64,000 nucleotides of DNA. Source: Carex sylvatica (lineage: Eukaryota; Streptophyta; Magnoliopsida; Poales; Cyperaceae). This document shows, one piece after another, positions 45,870 through 57,507 of this stretch. Location: assembly GCA_964058845.1 (NCBI GenBank), contig CAXKVR010000028.1:372001-436000 (forward strand), written 5' to 3'. Positions within the stretch are counted from its first letter, which is position 1. Each line of letters starts with the position of its first letter. Below the pieces are notes generated by a model, which did not search any database, had not been told where the DNA came from, and saw only the letters and a program-made list of their open reading frames with translations. Made by a program: the position numbers and the translations under genes.

Positions 45870-48800
45870 CTAGTCACATTTGATATTTCTGTAAATTCTT
45901 CTCACAAATAAGGTAGAACCAAGATAGCCTACGGCACCTGTATTCCACACACATCATGGTCAGAAAAAATAAAATAAAAAAGGAAAATTAAACAAGAAAA
46001 CATATGTGCCCGTGCAGCCAATTAAAACTTAAGAACCAGAAAGTCATGCGATTGAGCATTCTACCGCTACCAGACTTGACCGTTACCTAAATAAAATAAG
46101 AGATGAGATGGCAATATGACACAGTTACCTCAACTGACATGTTATTTCATATCTTTTGAATAAATTTATAAATGAAGAGATAATATCCCAAAAAGTGTAA
46201 TAATACCAACTATTGCTTGGTCTGGACTTTCGGATTAAAAAATAATTCCACACAAGAAAAGAAGAATGTGAAATGATTTTTTTTCCTTTTAAAGAAACCC
46301 TCTCTATAGATAAGGGTAAGCTTTAAGCAAAACTTGGAATTATTCTAAGACAGTAACAAAACCAATTGCAGGCATTTCGTATTCAAATGATGTCCTCCGA
46401 ACAAGTAAAATTAAAAACACACATTTAAATGACACGGACAAATTTGTTGGAGAAGGTGAAGGAGCGTACCGCATAGAGTGCCTAGACCGAGGCAGAACAT
46501 TAGAGTATAGCCAAAGTAGAAGCTGGTCTGGAAGAATCCAGACATCTTAGTCTTGACATGATAGTAGTATATGGAGTAGAGGTATACGTATACAGCTGTA
46601 GAAGCGGCCGAAAAGAAAGAGGTCCACTGCCAGTGGTAATTCTCCGCATTTAGCAAGAAATATGTACCCACTATTGTTACACATATTGTCACTATTATTA
46701 ATATAATGAAAACGAGTAGCATGAAGCCATATACATAATACACCTGAAAAAAAAAAAAAAGAGTTAAAAAGGAATTAATAAGACCAGCTTTTTTATCTTT
46801 ATTATAAGTTTTGTGCTGCTTTTTTTACTCTTGTAATGTAGTTATTAGATCGAGGTTATTTCTGGAAATGACTGATAGTGTCAAGGTCGTTTACCAAATA
46901 ACTCATCAGAAAAATAGAACTGGCATCATACATACATGTTTTAGTCAATGTTGTATATTTATATTCTTGTATTTATACATAAGTGTTTTGCCAAATAACT
47001 CACAGTACCATTGCAACAGATTATTCTTCCTTTACCTTGTAATTCCAGAAGGAGGTGAAAACAAAGTACATCTCGATAAAAATACTTCCGAATGGCAACA
47101 ATCCTCCCATGATTGAAATAACAGATGGTGTGAGGTACCATTTCTTCTCTGGAATGGGTCTGGGAATTGTCTTGACCCGGCATGGGTTGTTGGGGGCCCC
47201 ACTCCAGTTACGGCCCACCACGGTGCCAAGGAGAGCTAGAGGGAAGGAGATGAAGGCCCACATGACAAAAACGACCACCATTGTGCCAAATGGGATGGCG
47301 GCAAGAGACCGGTAAGAGATGGCAATTGTGTTGAGTACCAGGCCGATTCCAAAGCACATGAAGGGGAATAAAGAGGCGGTTAAAATCATCGCCTTTATCC
47401 AGTGTTTACCTGAGTAAAAAAAATTGAATGTAATTTTTCATAGTTAGTTACAGATTTAAGTAATGTGTATTTCTCTTTTAAACGGGACAAAACTATATTG
47501 AGATCGAGAATAAATTTATTTGTCAACTAGCCCAACACTTACCAAAAACCAAATATTAAAATTTGCATATATTTTTTCTATGATTTGGATAGGTCATCTA
47601 TCAATTTTGGTACAATTTGAACACAGATTCATCCATCAAGCCATTAATTTTTTTTTTAACAGTTTAGTACTTAATCAAAATTTGATTGGTAAATAAAAAA
47701 TTCTCAAATCGCACCAAATTTGTTACACTGTCTAAATGATAAAGAAACATCTATAAGTTTACTTTGTAAGTTCAAAAGGCTTTGACATCAGTTGTCATGG
47801 TTGTCAAAATAAGCTGTGTTTTCTTTTCTTTCCCTTTTCTGTTTCTCTATTTCAGTGGTGTAACTATGCAATAATCCTTTTCCTCTTATTGAAAAATGAT
47901 AAAGTAGCGGCAAAAGTTTAGGTGGCAATCCTTCAAGGCAGGTTGGCTCAGTTTACCCAGTTTATCAGGTAGGGAGTTATTCGGATTTTATTCATTTTTC
48001 ATTAGGCTGTTTTAGTCTCAGGTCATTCTAATTTAGGTTCAGGTATCGGGTCAATCAAGTCAAAAACCAGGTTGTTCCTGGGTATTGCCATGATAGAATT
48101 GATATTGTTTTTCCCGTTATTTCTACTAGTAAAGGTATTAATAGGTTAAATAAAAGTACATAGGCTTTAAAGAACCAATACCAAACTAAAGTCAAATCAG
48201 TACCTCCGTTCCTCGAGTAAAGCACACCACTTACATATCCTGAAATAAAGGAGGTAAGAGCATAGCATACTATAAATGTCGTGACAATTGTCCCCCGCCT
48301 GACAAAAAATAATCACCATGTTAACAAAACAAGAAAATGAAGCTCTGTACAAATGATAAATGGTTAGTACTCAAAACACTTACCCAATGTATAACATACC
48401 AATGATGGCTAACAAAACTACAATCAAGACAAGTGTAGCTAACTGTGCACCGATACCAACCACGGCTGAAAGTAAAACCAAGCTATGAGGCGGCCTAAAT
48501 ACATCTCCATGTACCAGTTTCCATCCAGACTCTTCATTGACATCTCTTTCCTGTCAAAAGGTAAGCACGGGTTTTAATAAGCTTACATATTCTGAATGGA
48601 AGAGGTTGTAACTGGACCAAGAACTGGATTTTCCTTCTTAATTTGGTTATCAAAATTTCAATTCAACTTGACCACTTAACACGTCCTTGTTCAAAATTAT
48701 AATTATAAATTGGCCAAAATAGGATCAAAGCACAACCCAAACAGATGCACATGATGAAAAAAATAATAATTAGCAGTATATAGATCACTGTGGTGGCTAC

Positions 48801-51699
48801 AGAGAATGCTATACAACATAGTGGCTTACATTATTAAAAAAAAAAAATTTAGTACAGAGCAAACCTTAATTAATAATACCACATCTTAAGATAACTCCTG
48901 CCAATATACCATACTAGGGTACTACAATACAAAATCTAATGTACCATGACAGTCCATAAACAACAATTGATCACAAACAAAAATGAATCAATCCAACAAA
49001 ATATAAAGCACACTCTCGCACAACCATTACCAATTACTGTTCAAAACACTCTTGAATCATACAACATGGTATAGGTATTAATTTATCATACTAATGTATC
49101 AAAATAAATTATCAGCCTACAATGGTCCATACTCCATACACCAGACAACTACAGACACCAAAAAAAAAAAAAAAAAAATTTAACACCTGATATTACTACT
49201 TAAATATCACGCATTGGTGTAGCATAACAAATGTATTTATATATATTACCAAAGTTAGAGCTTTTTATTTCCGAAAAAGCCACAGCATGTTATTTACAAT
49301 GTAGAAAAAAAAAAAATATTACCAGAGTTTCAAGATCATCATCTTCTCGAGCATATTTTGCATAATCATTTCTGAGTGTACGCATCAGAATCATTGATAC
49401 GAGACCCGTTAGGAATATAACCATCATGAATGAATTAAAAATCGAGAACCAGTGGATCTGTCATTTATACCACAGAAACCATAGAAAATATGAGGCAAAT
49501 AAACAATATATGGAAACACAAAGATGGATAATAGTGAAAACATGCACAAACCTGGTGCTCAAAAAAGGGATAATCCAAATACACATCAAACCGGTGCAAA
49601 AATGTCACATTAGTCGGCGTCCATTTTATGGAATACGTCATGTCTAGGACCTTGCCAGCTTCTAATAATTTGGGATTTTCTTGTGTAAGATTGACGTGAA
49701 TAATCTAAAAAAGATGTAAAGGAAAAACGTAAGGCGCGGACATGGACAGTTTGTTCGTAGAAGAGAAGCCCGAAATCTTAAATTCTAGATATCTTACCTG
49801 ATTGCCATTAAACTGAACAACAATGTTTTTATGCGTGAAAAGAAAGTACTTGCTGGTGTCACTTGATTTGTCAACTTCCCCAACAAATCCTGTTGATTGT
49901 GATTTTAAGATGACAAATGGTCAATATCTAGAGTCTAAAATTCTAAATTACGTAAGATAAATGCAACAGAGTACAAGATCTAGTTAGCATTTACATACCC
50001 CATAAAGGAAGGTCATCTGAGCATCAGTCCAGAAGAAAAGCATCCATGGCCCGGAAATAGTGTAAACTTTCAAATCAGCACCAGAAGAAGTAAGCCTTTT
50101 CAATTTGTATTATTCAAGGAAAAATTGAAAATAAAAGAGGGTTTGAGGAAAGTACCAATGAAAAATTCAAACCAATAGCTGCTCTCTATCGCATCTGCGA
50201 ACTGCCTCACCTTAGATGCATCAAGTTCAATTGTGCAAATTGTGCCCTTGTCAACATTTTCTGCCAAAATAAGAATTTAGCATTATTGAATGCCATACAA
50301 ATACTTACTTCAGTCATATATGTTATGATCTTATATACAACTCTGATTTTAAATTGTAGGTTGCGGAAGGCCATGACTCGTACTATGGGGTTGCTGGTTA
50401 TGCGTTGGGCTCTTTTGCAAATGGCTAAAACATAAAAAAAAATACTTTTTGACTTTATGTAAAAGGAAGGGACCAGCATGTCTTTTTAAAAATAATTGCT
50501 TTTGATAATGTATGGAATTCTGCAAAACTTCCAAAACGACAACTGCACTTACTTCTAAACTTTATGTCAACCTGACTATCAATAAGCTCGTTTCCACCAA
50601 GGACCTCGCCAAGGCCACCCCATCTGTGAGATGGATTTTCTGACGGATGGCAAAAGGGAAGGCTAAAGTAGTTGTACGTCTCTTGCGGATTGTTGTATGG
50701 GCCCACCTTGTTCACCCATAGAGTCACAGGGTCATCTACTTGATACTGCCATATAAAATTATGAGTATGATTAAATTAAAACCGACAAGAGAGGTGTCAA
50801 TTTACTGCTGCAAGAGTGGCTTGACACTATTGCTCTCATTCCGAAAAAAAATGCTTAGGCTGAAATTGAAGCTTCATTTATGCATAGAACAGAACTTAGA
50901 AAGGCAAAAGAAAAGGAAGTCAAGACAATCTAGTATCTGCTGGTTCAATGTAAATATATGGAAAGGTGATGTACTATATTTTAGTATTTATACACTTACC
51001 TAACTAGTAACTACGATTATGGCATCACTCTTAGTTTCTTGATAGAGACGAACACGTTGTCTGTTATTTCTCATATAGATATGGTTCTCAAGGTTTGTGC
51101 GGAATTTACCAAGACAACCTTGAAAACAATGGATGCAAATACACATCAAGTATAGGTTATTGGAGAGTGTAGATTCACCTGTGGCACTAGGGAGTTGCCA
51201 AGTGGCGAGTCATGGAAAGCACACCGCACACTCACCATGCAAATGCAATATTATATTGGAGTTTGAAATTTAATCAAGTTAATTAACAACTCTATGGGAT
51301 AAATCTAATGTCAAAAGAAACTAATGGATGAAGGTCTCTCAATTCAGATCTAAATACTGAACAGCAAACAAATATAAAATCGTTGAAAGGCAACAAAAGC
51401 AAAATGTGCTCTGTATTTATATTAAATCACCCAGATCAAATACGTTATAATCAGATCCGACGTCAGCAAATCCGTTGAACTAGATCTTACTAATAACCAA
51501 TACTGTAAGGAGTGCTAAAATCAAGTACTACCACAACAAAGGTTGCTCAGACCACTAGACTCCCGAAATAATCAAAGATACAGAATTAAACAATACTTTA
51601 TATCTGTTCAAGTACCTTATGATCGGACTCCGACGCATAGGCCGAGGTGGAGAGGAGGAGGAGAAAGAAGGCCGCGAGTAAGTGACCGGTGGAAATCAT
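45870..51699 (-). CDS. TMN1: Transmembrane 9 superfamily protein (TMN/nonaspanin), 12 exons
   Basis: Exons on the - strand: 51699-51616, 50745-50553, 50260-50156, 50016-49999, 49889-49798, 49704-49552, 49457-49323, 48550-48384, 48298-48204, 47409-47036, 46743-46470, 45937-45870; 585 aa, all in frame. It starts with a signal peptide ([20 protein letters not shown]). A long lumenal domain follows ([41 protein letters not shown]), then nine predicted membrane helices from about residue 215. Family landmarks include [40 protein letters not shown] and [19 protein letters not shown]. It ends IYRNIKCD; in the Arabidopsis homologue a C-terminal KxD motif keeps the protein in the Golgi through COPI. 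Family roles are in endomembrane sorting. Exon 4 is only 18 nt. Its length is normal for the short TMN class. TMN1 is the best-matching symbol from memory. Confidence 0.93.
49999..50016 (-). other. 18-nt microexon of the TMN gene
   Basis: Exon 4 supplies most of DDLPLW, a segment conserved in TMN proteins. It is bounded by ag on its 5' side and gtatgt on its 3' side. Skipping it would keep the frame and delete six residues. Reading on through the neighbouring intron would give an unrelated sequence. Confidence 0.85.
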
Positions 51700-53621
51700 C
51701 GCGTGGCCAGATCTGACGGTTGGGATGAGACGAGCTCTTTGTCCGACTCCGACCACGATCCGAGAGAGAGAAGGAGAGGGAATCTGAGAAGAGGAGAGAG
51801 AGATTTTAGAAGGGGTAACGAGAGATCTTTTATTTATGTTTAGGTCAAAAGCACCAAAAACGGAGCTTTTACTGTCGGAGAAGTTCCCGTTTAATCAGGG
51901 ATCGGTTAAAAAATGGGAAATTAGTTACCCACTTACCTGTAGCAGGGTGTCAATGAGGAAAGCTTTTAACAGAGTAGCTTTAGCTTCATGCAACGCACGA
52001 ATGTATGCAGTTCCTTTTTAATTCTATAGTCCGTGCGCTGCACCAAGTTAAAACTACTCTGTTCAAATCTTTACCCGTCTATGGAATTCGTAATTCAACA
52101 AGTCAATGCTAAAACCAGTTTAAATCACTGAATCTGCATAGATGGATCGATCCATAGCGGATCCAAAGTGGCGTCCAAACAATGTTAGATCCACGTGTGT
52201 GGCGTTGAAATTTGACAATGGATCTACGCCTAATTAGATTTGAATCTACGTTAAATAATTAAATTACTTAATTAATAGAATAAAAATTGAAACGCAAAAT
52301 GGATCCGACGAAACTGTGCCTGTGTTTATTTCTTTGTAAGCATCGATTTGTTCTGTGAATTTTTGCCTAATTTAAAGTAGGTTTTTTTTTTTTCTAATTT
52401 ATATTCATCTTCTATAGTATATCTGTTTAAGATTTTCAAAAATATTGATTGAATTTTTGGGAAATAAAGTTAGATGTATCATTTGTTATATGTATAGAAT
52501 ATGTACTAAATTTGTATTAATTTAAAATTTTAATAATCATCCATCATTTTGTTTGATATTGAGGATTGTTGACTATCATTCGTGAAAAATCGTTCATTCC
52601 ACTCCATTTTTTCACCTTAAAAATTAGGTAAGGTTCGCTCTTTTTTATGCGTTAAAAATCACGACAGCGCACTAGTCGGAGATTTGGACAATTGCCATTA
52701 CCCTTTGATATACTCTTTTTTTTTTTTTTTTGTTAAACATGTCCGTAGGTTTCACAGATTTAAATATTTCACTGCATCAATACAGAATCAGCACATACCA
52801 GTAGAAACTAGAACCAGAAAAAACCAGGAACTCGAAAAAAAAAAAATGAAAAACTGAACGTACCAGCCCGTACTAATATCAACTGGACACTGCAATCAAA
52901 TTAAACAAGAATGAAAACAGAACAATCGAACCAAGACGTGTACATATTGTGCTCAGAGTCTAGGTGCTTGAGCTGTCGGTTCTTCGTGCTCACATTGAGA
53001 TGGTGAAGCCATCAGTTCTCTTGTTCGCAACACCAAACGTGCTGGAAAAGAGCAAAGCGAGACAGAAATATCCAAAATTTTCTAACTAAGAAAACAACAA
53101 CACAAAAATCATCTTAAAAACGGAAGATATTCCTATTGTATACAGGAGACCACTCGCTCTTCCGTTGTCAAAAAAAAAAGACATCCGTAATTAATCTGTT
53201 ATTTTAGTTCAACACTCAGCAAGATGAGACGAGCACAACAGGAAGTTGCCATAGCCTATGGTATTTCTCTCTGTTTCGCCTCTTTTACGTTACATTTACC
53301 TGTCAATGATTCTCCAAACTCACTTCCTTTTCTCTTTGTTTAATCGGCGTTGTATTCTGTTCTGTTATATTAACAGTATGAAACTGTGATGGAATTTAAT
53401 AAATTGAGAAAAAATGAAAAGGAATTGGATTGAAAATATGAAGTCAATTTTTAACCTTTTGCACTCTTTAACCTCTTTTTATTTCATCCTCACCATTCTA
53501 TGGGAAGGTGAAATTATGAAAGACTGATTTTTTTTCGTATCGGAGTAGGCTCAATTCCACCTTTTCACTGATTTAACGTTATTGGAAGATAGAATTAGTT
53601 TAGTCAAAGACAGTCAACAAT
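51700..53621. other. Upstream region of the TMN gene and intergenic DNA
   Basis: A GA-rich leader/promoter segment lies directly before the TMN start (51720-51815). The rest is AT-rich without a recognisable gene. T- and A-tracts occur at 52716-52731 and 52838-52847. Confidence 0.5.
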
Positions 53622-53832
53622 TTGTTAAAGCTGTTAAGAATTAGTTTAACATTCTGTTAGAAATGTAATTAGGAGACTGTTAGCAATAGGTAGTTAGAGT
53701 ATTCTGTTACAAGATGATTCTAGTCACTATTGCTATATATAGAGCATAAACAGAGTTGTAAAAACATACAAGCAAATGAAATAAAAAGATTCAAAATACA
53801 ATTCTCTAGTTCTCTACTCTTCTCTGTTTATA
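53622..53832 (+). repeat. Probable 5' LTR of an older Copia element (host of the nested insertion)
   Basis: Starts TGTTAAAGCTGTTAAG, contains repeated CTGTTAG/CTGTTAC motifs and a TATA box (TATATATAG, 53734-53742), and ends just before a primer-binding site. Its length would be about 210 bp. The left border is judged from the TG start only; the partner LTR is outside the window. Confidence 0.55.
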
Positions 53833-53844
53833 TGGTATCAGAGC
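53833..53844 (+). other. Primer-binding site of the host Copia element
   Basis: TGGTATCAGAGC, complementary to initiator-Met tRNA, six bases before the gag start codon at 53850. Confidence 0.88.
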
Positions 53845-53849
53845 CTCAG

Positions 53850-55450
53850 ATGGCTGACAATGGTACTATTCCAGTTCCACAAACACAAATGAATCGATTC
53901 GAGTCGGTGATCACACTCAATCTACCTATCTCTACCAAGCTTACTCACACGAATTTTCTAACCTGGAAGTCTCAGATCTTGCCAGTCATCAAAGGATATA
54001 ATCTTGGTCGATATCTTGAGGAAGCTCGAACTGGCAATGACGAATTTTCCGATCAGCAAGATCAGCTGATACTGGCATGGATACGATCATCTCTGATTGA
54101 ATCCATTCAGGCTCAGGTAGTCTCATGCAATTCTACTGCTGAGCTTTGGTCCAGCCTAACCCAGATCTTCTCGGCCACCTCCCGTGCTCGTCTGACAGAC
54201 CTCCGCCGTCAGCTTCAGACAACCACCAAAGGTACTTTCGCCATTTCCGAGTACTTACAGCGCATGCGCCAAATCTCTGACGAATTGGCATTCATCGGAT
54301 CACCTCTGACCGACGACGACCTCGTCTCCTCTGTGCTCAATGGACTAGGTGCCGAATTCAACCCATTTGTAGTTGCTGTCACTACGGCAAGCCGCCATTC
54401 TCCTCTGTCCTTCTCCGATCTACATGGCCTCCTCCTCTCCCACGAACAACTTCTGAAAGGGCAAACAACCACAGCTTCTCTCCCTTCCGTAGACTCACCA
54501 GCAGCTTTTGCAACTCAATCCAGACCTAATTTTCATGGACCCACACCTCATACCCGTTATCAGCCTAGACCTCCTCCAGTACACTTCCGCTCTTCCCAGC
54601 CTTCATTTCCTGGAGCAAGGCCCAATTATTACTCTCAGCCCAGGAACGCTACACCTTCCTATGGGCCAGCTGCTACCTATTTCTCTGGTCCGCCTACTAC
54701 ACAGCACAATGGGCCACGTTCTAACAAGCCCCAATGTCAGATCTGCATGAAATTCGGCCACACTGCAAAGATTTGCTATTTTCATTTTTCAGCAGACAGA
54801 GAGGGCTCCAGTTCTGCTCAATCACCTTCCACTTTTCACGCCTATCTCGCTGAACCGACTGAGTCTCAAGATGCTGGATCCGACTGGATTTTGGACTCGG
54901 GAGCTACTAACCATGTTACAAGTGATCTCACCAACCTCTCCTCCTTCTATGCCTATGAGGGTACCGATAACCTTCAAATAGGTAATGGTGAAGGTCTTCC
55001 CATTTCAAATATCGGTTTTTCTTCCTTCAAAGTCTCTAATCACACCATACACCTTCACAATATTTTACATGTCCCAAATTTCTCAAAGAACCTTATTAGT
55101 CTTTCACAATTAATTCTTGATAATCCTCATTTGATTATTGAATTCACTTCTTACTTTTGTGTGTCCAAGGACCCCCTCATGAGGACTACCCTTCGAGTGA
55201 AATGCACTAATGGTCTATTCTACATCCCTTTGAAGCTCCTCTCTTCTTCTCCTCAAGCTTTCATTGGGATTCGTGTTTCGACCGATCAATGGCATGCAAG
55301 ACTTGGACACCCCTCAAATTCTACTACATTGCATTTATTACATTCAAACAAATTGCCTTGTAGTTCTCATACTTTATCTCCATGTCATAATTGCCTTATG
55401 GCTAAATCTCACAAATTACCATTTTCTTCTTCTCTTTCTTCTACAAATTC
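53850..55450 (+). CDS. Copia gag-protease-pre-integrase, 5' part of a pol gene cut by an insertion
   Basis: Open for 533 codons from the ATG at 53850 (MADNGTIPVPQTQ), chosen because it follows the primer site; an upstream in-frame ATG overlaps that site. The gag domain contains NFLTWKSQILPVIKGYNLG and AELWSSLTQIFS. A proline/serine-rich linker follows, then a CCHC zinc knuckle at about residue 296 (CQICMKFGHTAKIC). The protease active site is at about 349 (DWILDSGATNHV), and the pre-integrase motif HARLGHP plus CHNCLMAKSHKLPF comes near the end. No stop occurs before 55450, where another Copia LTR begins and adds three codons and a stop. The integrase, RT and RNase H of this element must lie beyond the window. 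The intact frame suggests a fairly young element at the time it was hit. Confidence 0.9.
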
Positions 55451-57494
55451 TGTTAGTTTGTAATAATCTAGAAGTCAATAATACGATAAATTATCATAAA
55501 GCTTTGTTCATGAATTGAGTGATTAAATAAACTGTCATTTTGTTGCCTTGAATATTATTACATTTATGAATTATTCCTTTATCTGACTAGAGTCAATAAC
55601 TGGAATTGTGAAACTTCATAATATAGATGTTATATATTCTTAAAAGTCACTAACCGAGGTAATTAGCAGGAACACTAATTAAACGTTACAAGGTTAGTAT
55701 GTGGATTAAAAGATGGTCAAGTTTTACAGACCACTGACAAGAGATGTCATTTTAATCACATAGATACATGTTCTAGGAACATGGTATTTGACAGACTCCG
55801 AATGAAACATTAAATAGAATTGTGTATGTGTCATTAATGTTTTCATTCAGTGTTAAGTTCTAAAGTATGAGGTATTCATCTTTCCTACTAAGAGATGTGT
55901 ATGTGTGATTGTTATCTAACGCTGTCGGTAAAACGCAGTTATAACGGTAGCTTTTCGGTACACATAACTTAGCTGAGGTAGTGATGGTTTACCAAAAGTA
56001 CTATTGTCCCTCGTATCTCTATACGAGCTATAGCATCACTGGGCCCCTTGATAGAGTAAGATTATCTGCTAGCGGAATAATTACAAGAGTAATTATATTT
56101 GATAATCTGCTCAAGATCAAGAAAAGATTAAGTTTGCAAGGATGACACACACCTACCTTGAAACTGATCTGATAGCTATGAGACGAAAGAACTGACACGA
56201 GTAAAATAGTTTACTGGATCGTGATATTGTACAGTACAGCATCATCTGTGTAATTGGATGGTCATGATGCGTTATGCCAGATGCCTCTCATGATTATAGA
56301 AGTTAAAACAGTTTTAATTCTATTTACCAACATAACACAGATCCTATTGGGTCACACCATATAGGAGCTAATCGGAGAATCTTACTGATTAATTATAAAT
56401 TGATTATAATTAATATTAAGATGGTTATAATTAATTATACGTGTTATAATTAAATTATAAATGTCATATAAGATGACAAGCAAAAACAACGGTTAATTTA
56501 TAAACGTGCACGACACGTTGTATAAAAATTACCGAAACAACAACCGCAAGAAATATAACTGTTCAGAACAATTATATATATGACATATGGATATTTTGTC
56601 TTTTAAATTCATCATTATCCATACATGTCATCAATATTATCCACAAGGGCAAAATGGTCATTTCACACCAAGTGGCAAAATCTGAATTGGTTTCTTCCAA
56701 TGGCATTTGTTGTAAATAGGCCAAACTTGGAGGGTATTTTGGTCATTTGGAAACCGACCCTATACCCTATAAATAGGGGTGGAGGGGTAGAGAGAAAATC
56801 ACTAATTTCTGAGATATCGAATCTGTCTGATCAGTTCGGTAATCTATTTTCTCTCTTTCTCGGTTTCTCTCCCAAATAGTGTTTCGGTTGGGAAAAGAAA
56901 GTTATACGTAGTTGACGTATAATCTTGCGGGTTGTTGAGAAGTATATTTACGGGATCGGTGAATAGTGTTTTCTCGAATTTCGCGGTATTTCAGTTTTTG
57001 CTCATTAGTGAATCTGAATAACTGCAAATTCGTCAATAGTGTTATTTCGTCCTTTTCTCGGTGAATAGTGTTTTTGAAGAAAACCGCGGTTTACGGTATT
57101 TCTGGCAATAAGAAATAAACCGCTCTCTGGTTAGTCCTGGTGGATAACCGATAGAGGTATCACACGTGTGATACTCCGAGACGAGTCATTCCCTGGTGTA
57201 GCTCTTCTCGCTCGGTCTGCTTTCCAATCAGAATTTGGAAACAAGGTATATACAAGTTATATTAATCTATTTAACTGGTAAGTAGATTAATGTTTTAGAA
57301 ATCAATTATGGAGTAGATCTGTAAAAGGATTAAATAGGGTTCTGATGTCAAAGGAATACGGAAGGTGGACCCCTTGGAATGTTTCCTGACATACCCCGTT
57401 TAATCCTTGGATTAAGATTAGAAGTAAAATTTTTGTTTTACGTTCTTTCCGCACTTAATCAAATCAATGGGTTTGAACTGTCAAAACCCCAACA
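55451..57494 (+). repeat. 5' LTR of Copia copy 2 (2044 bp)
   Basis: Starts TGTTAG and ends CCCAACA. Its first part is close to the LTRs of copy 1, but the promoter zone differs: instead of the 15-bp repeats there is unique sequence (about 56650-56760) before the TATA box TATAAATA at 56768-56775. The region after the TATA box is again similar. Confidence 0.9.
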
Positions 57495-57495
57495 G

Positions 57496-57507
57496 TGGTA
57501 TCAGAGC
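57496..57507 (+). other. Primer-binding site of Copia copy 2
   Basis: TGGTATCAGAGC one base after the 5' LTR; same spacing as in copy 1. Confidence 0.9.

Noticed and set aside
47921..48105. Possible hAT-type MITE in TMN intron 9 with TGGCAAT at both ends
   Set aside because: The inverted similarity is limited to a few bases, and no 8-bp duplication could be found.
50016..50102. Alternative continuation of TMN exon 3 through 50102-49999 as one longer exon
   Set aside because: It would replace the conserved DDLPLWGFVGEV-type segment by unrelated sequence. The 18-nt exon gives an exact family match and correct splice sites.
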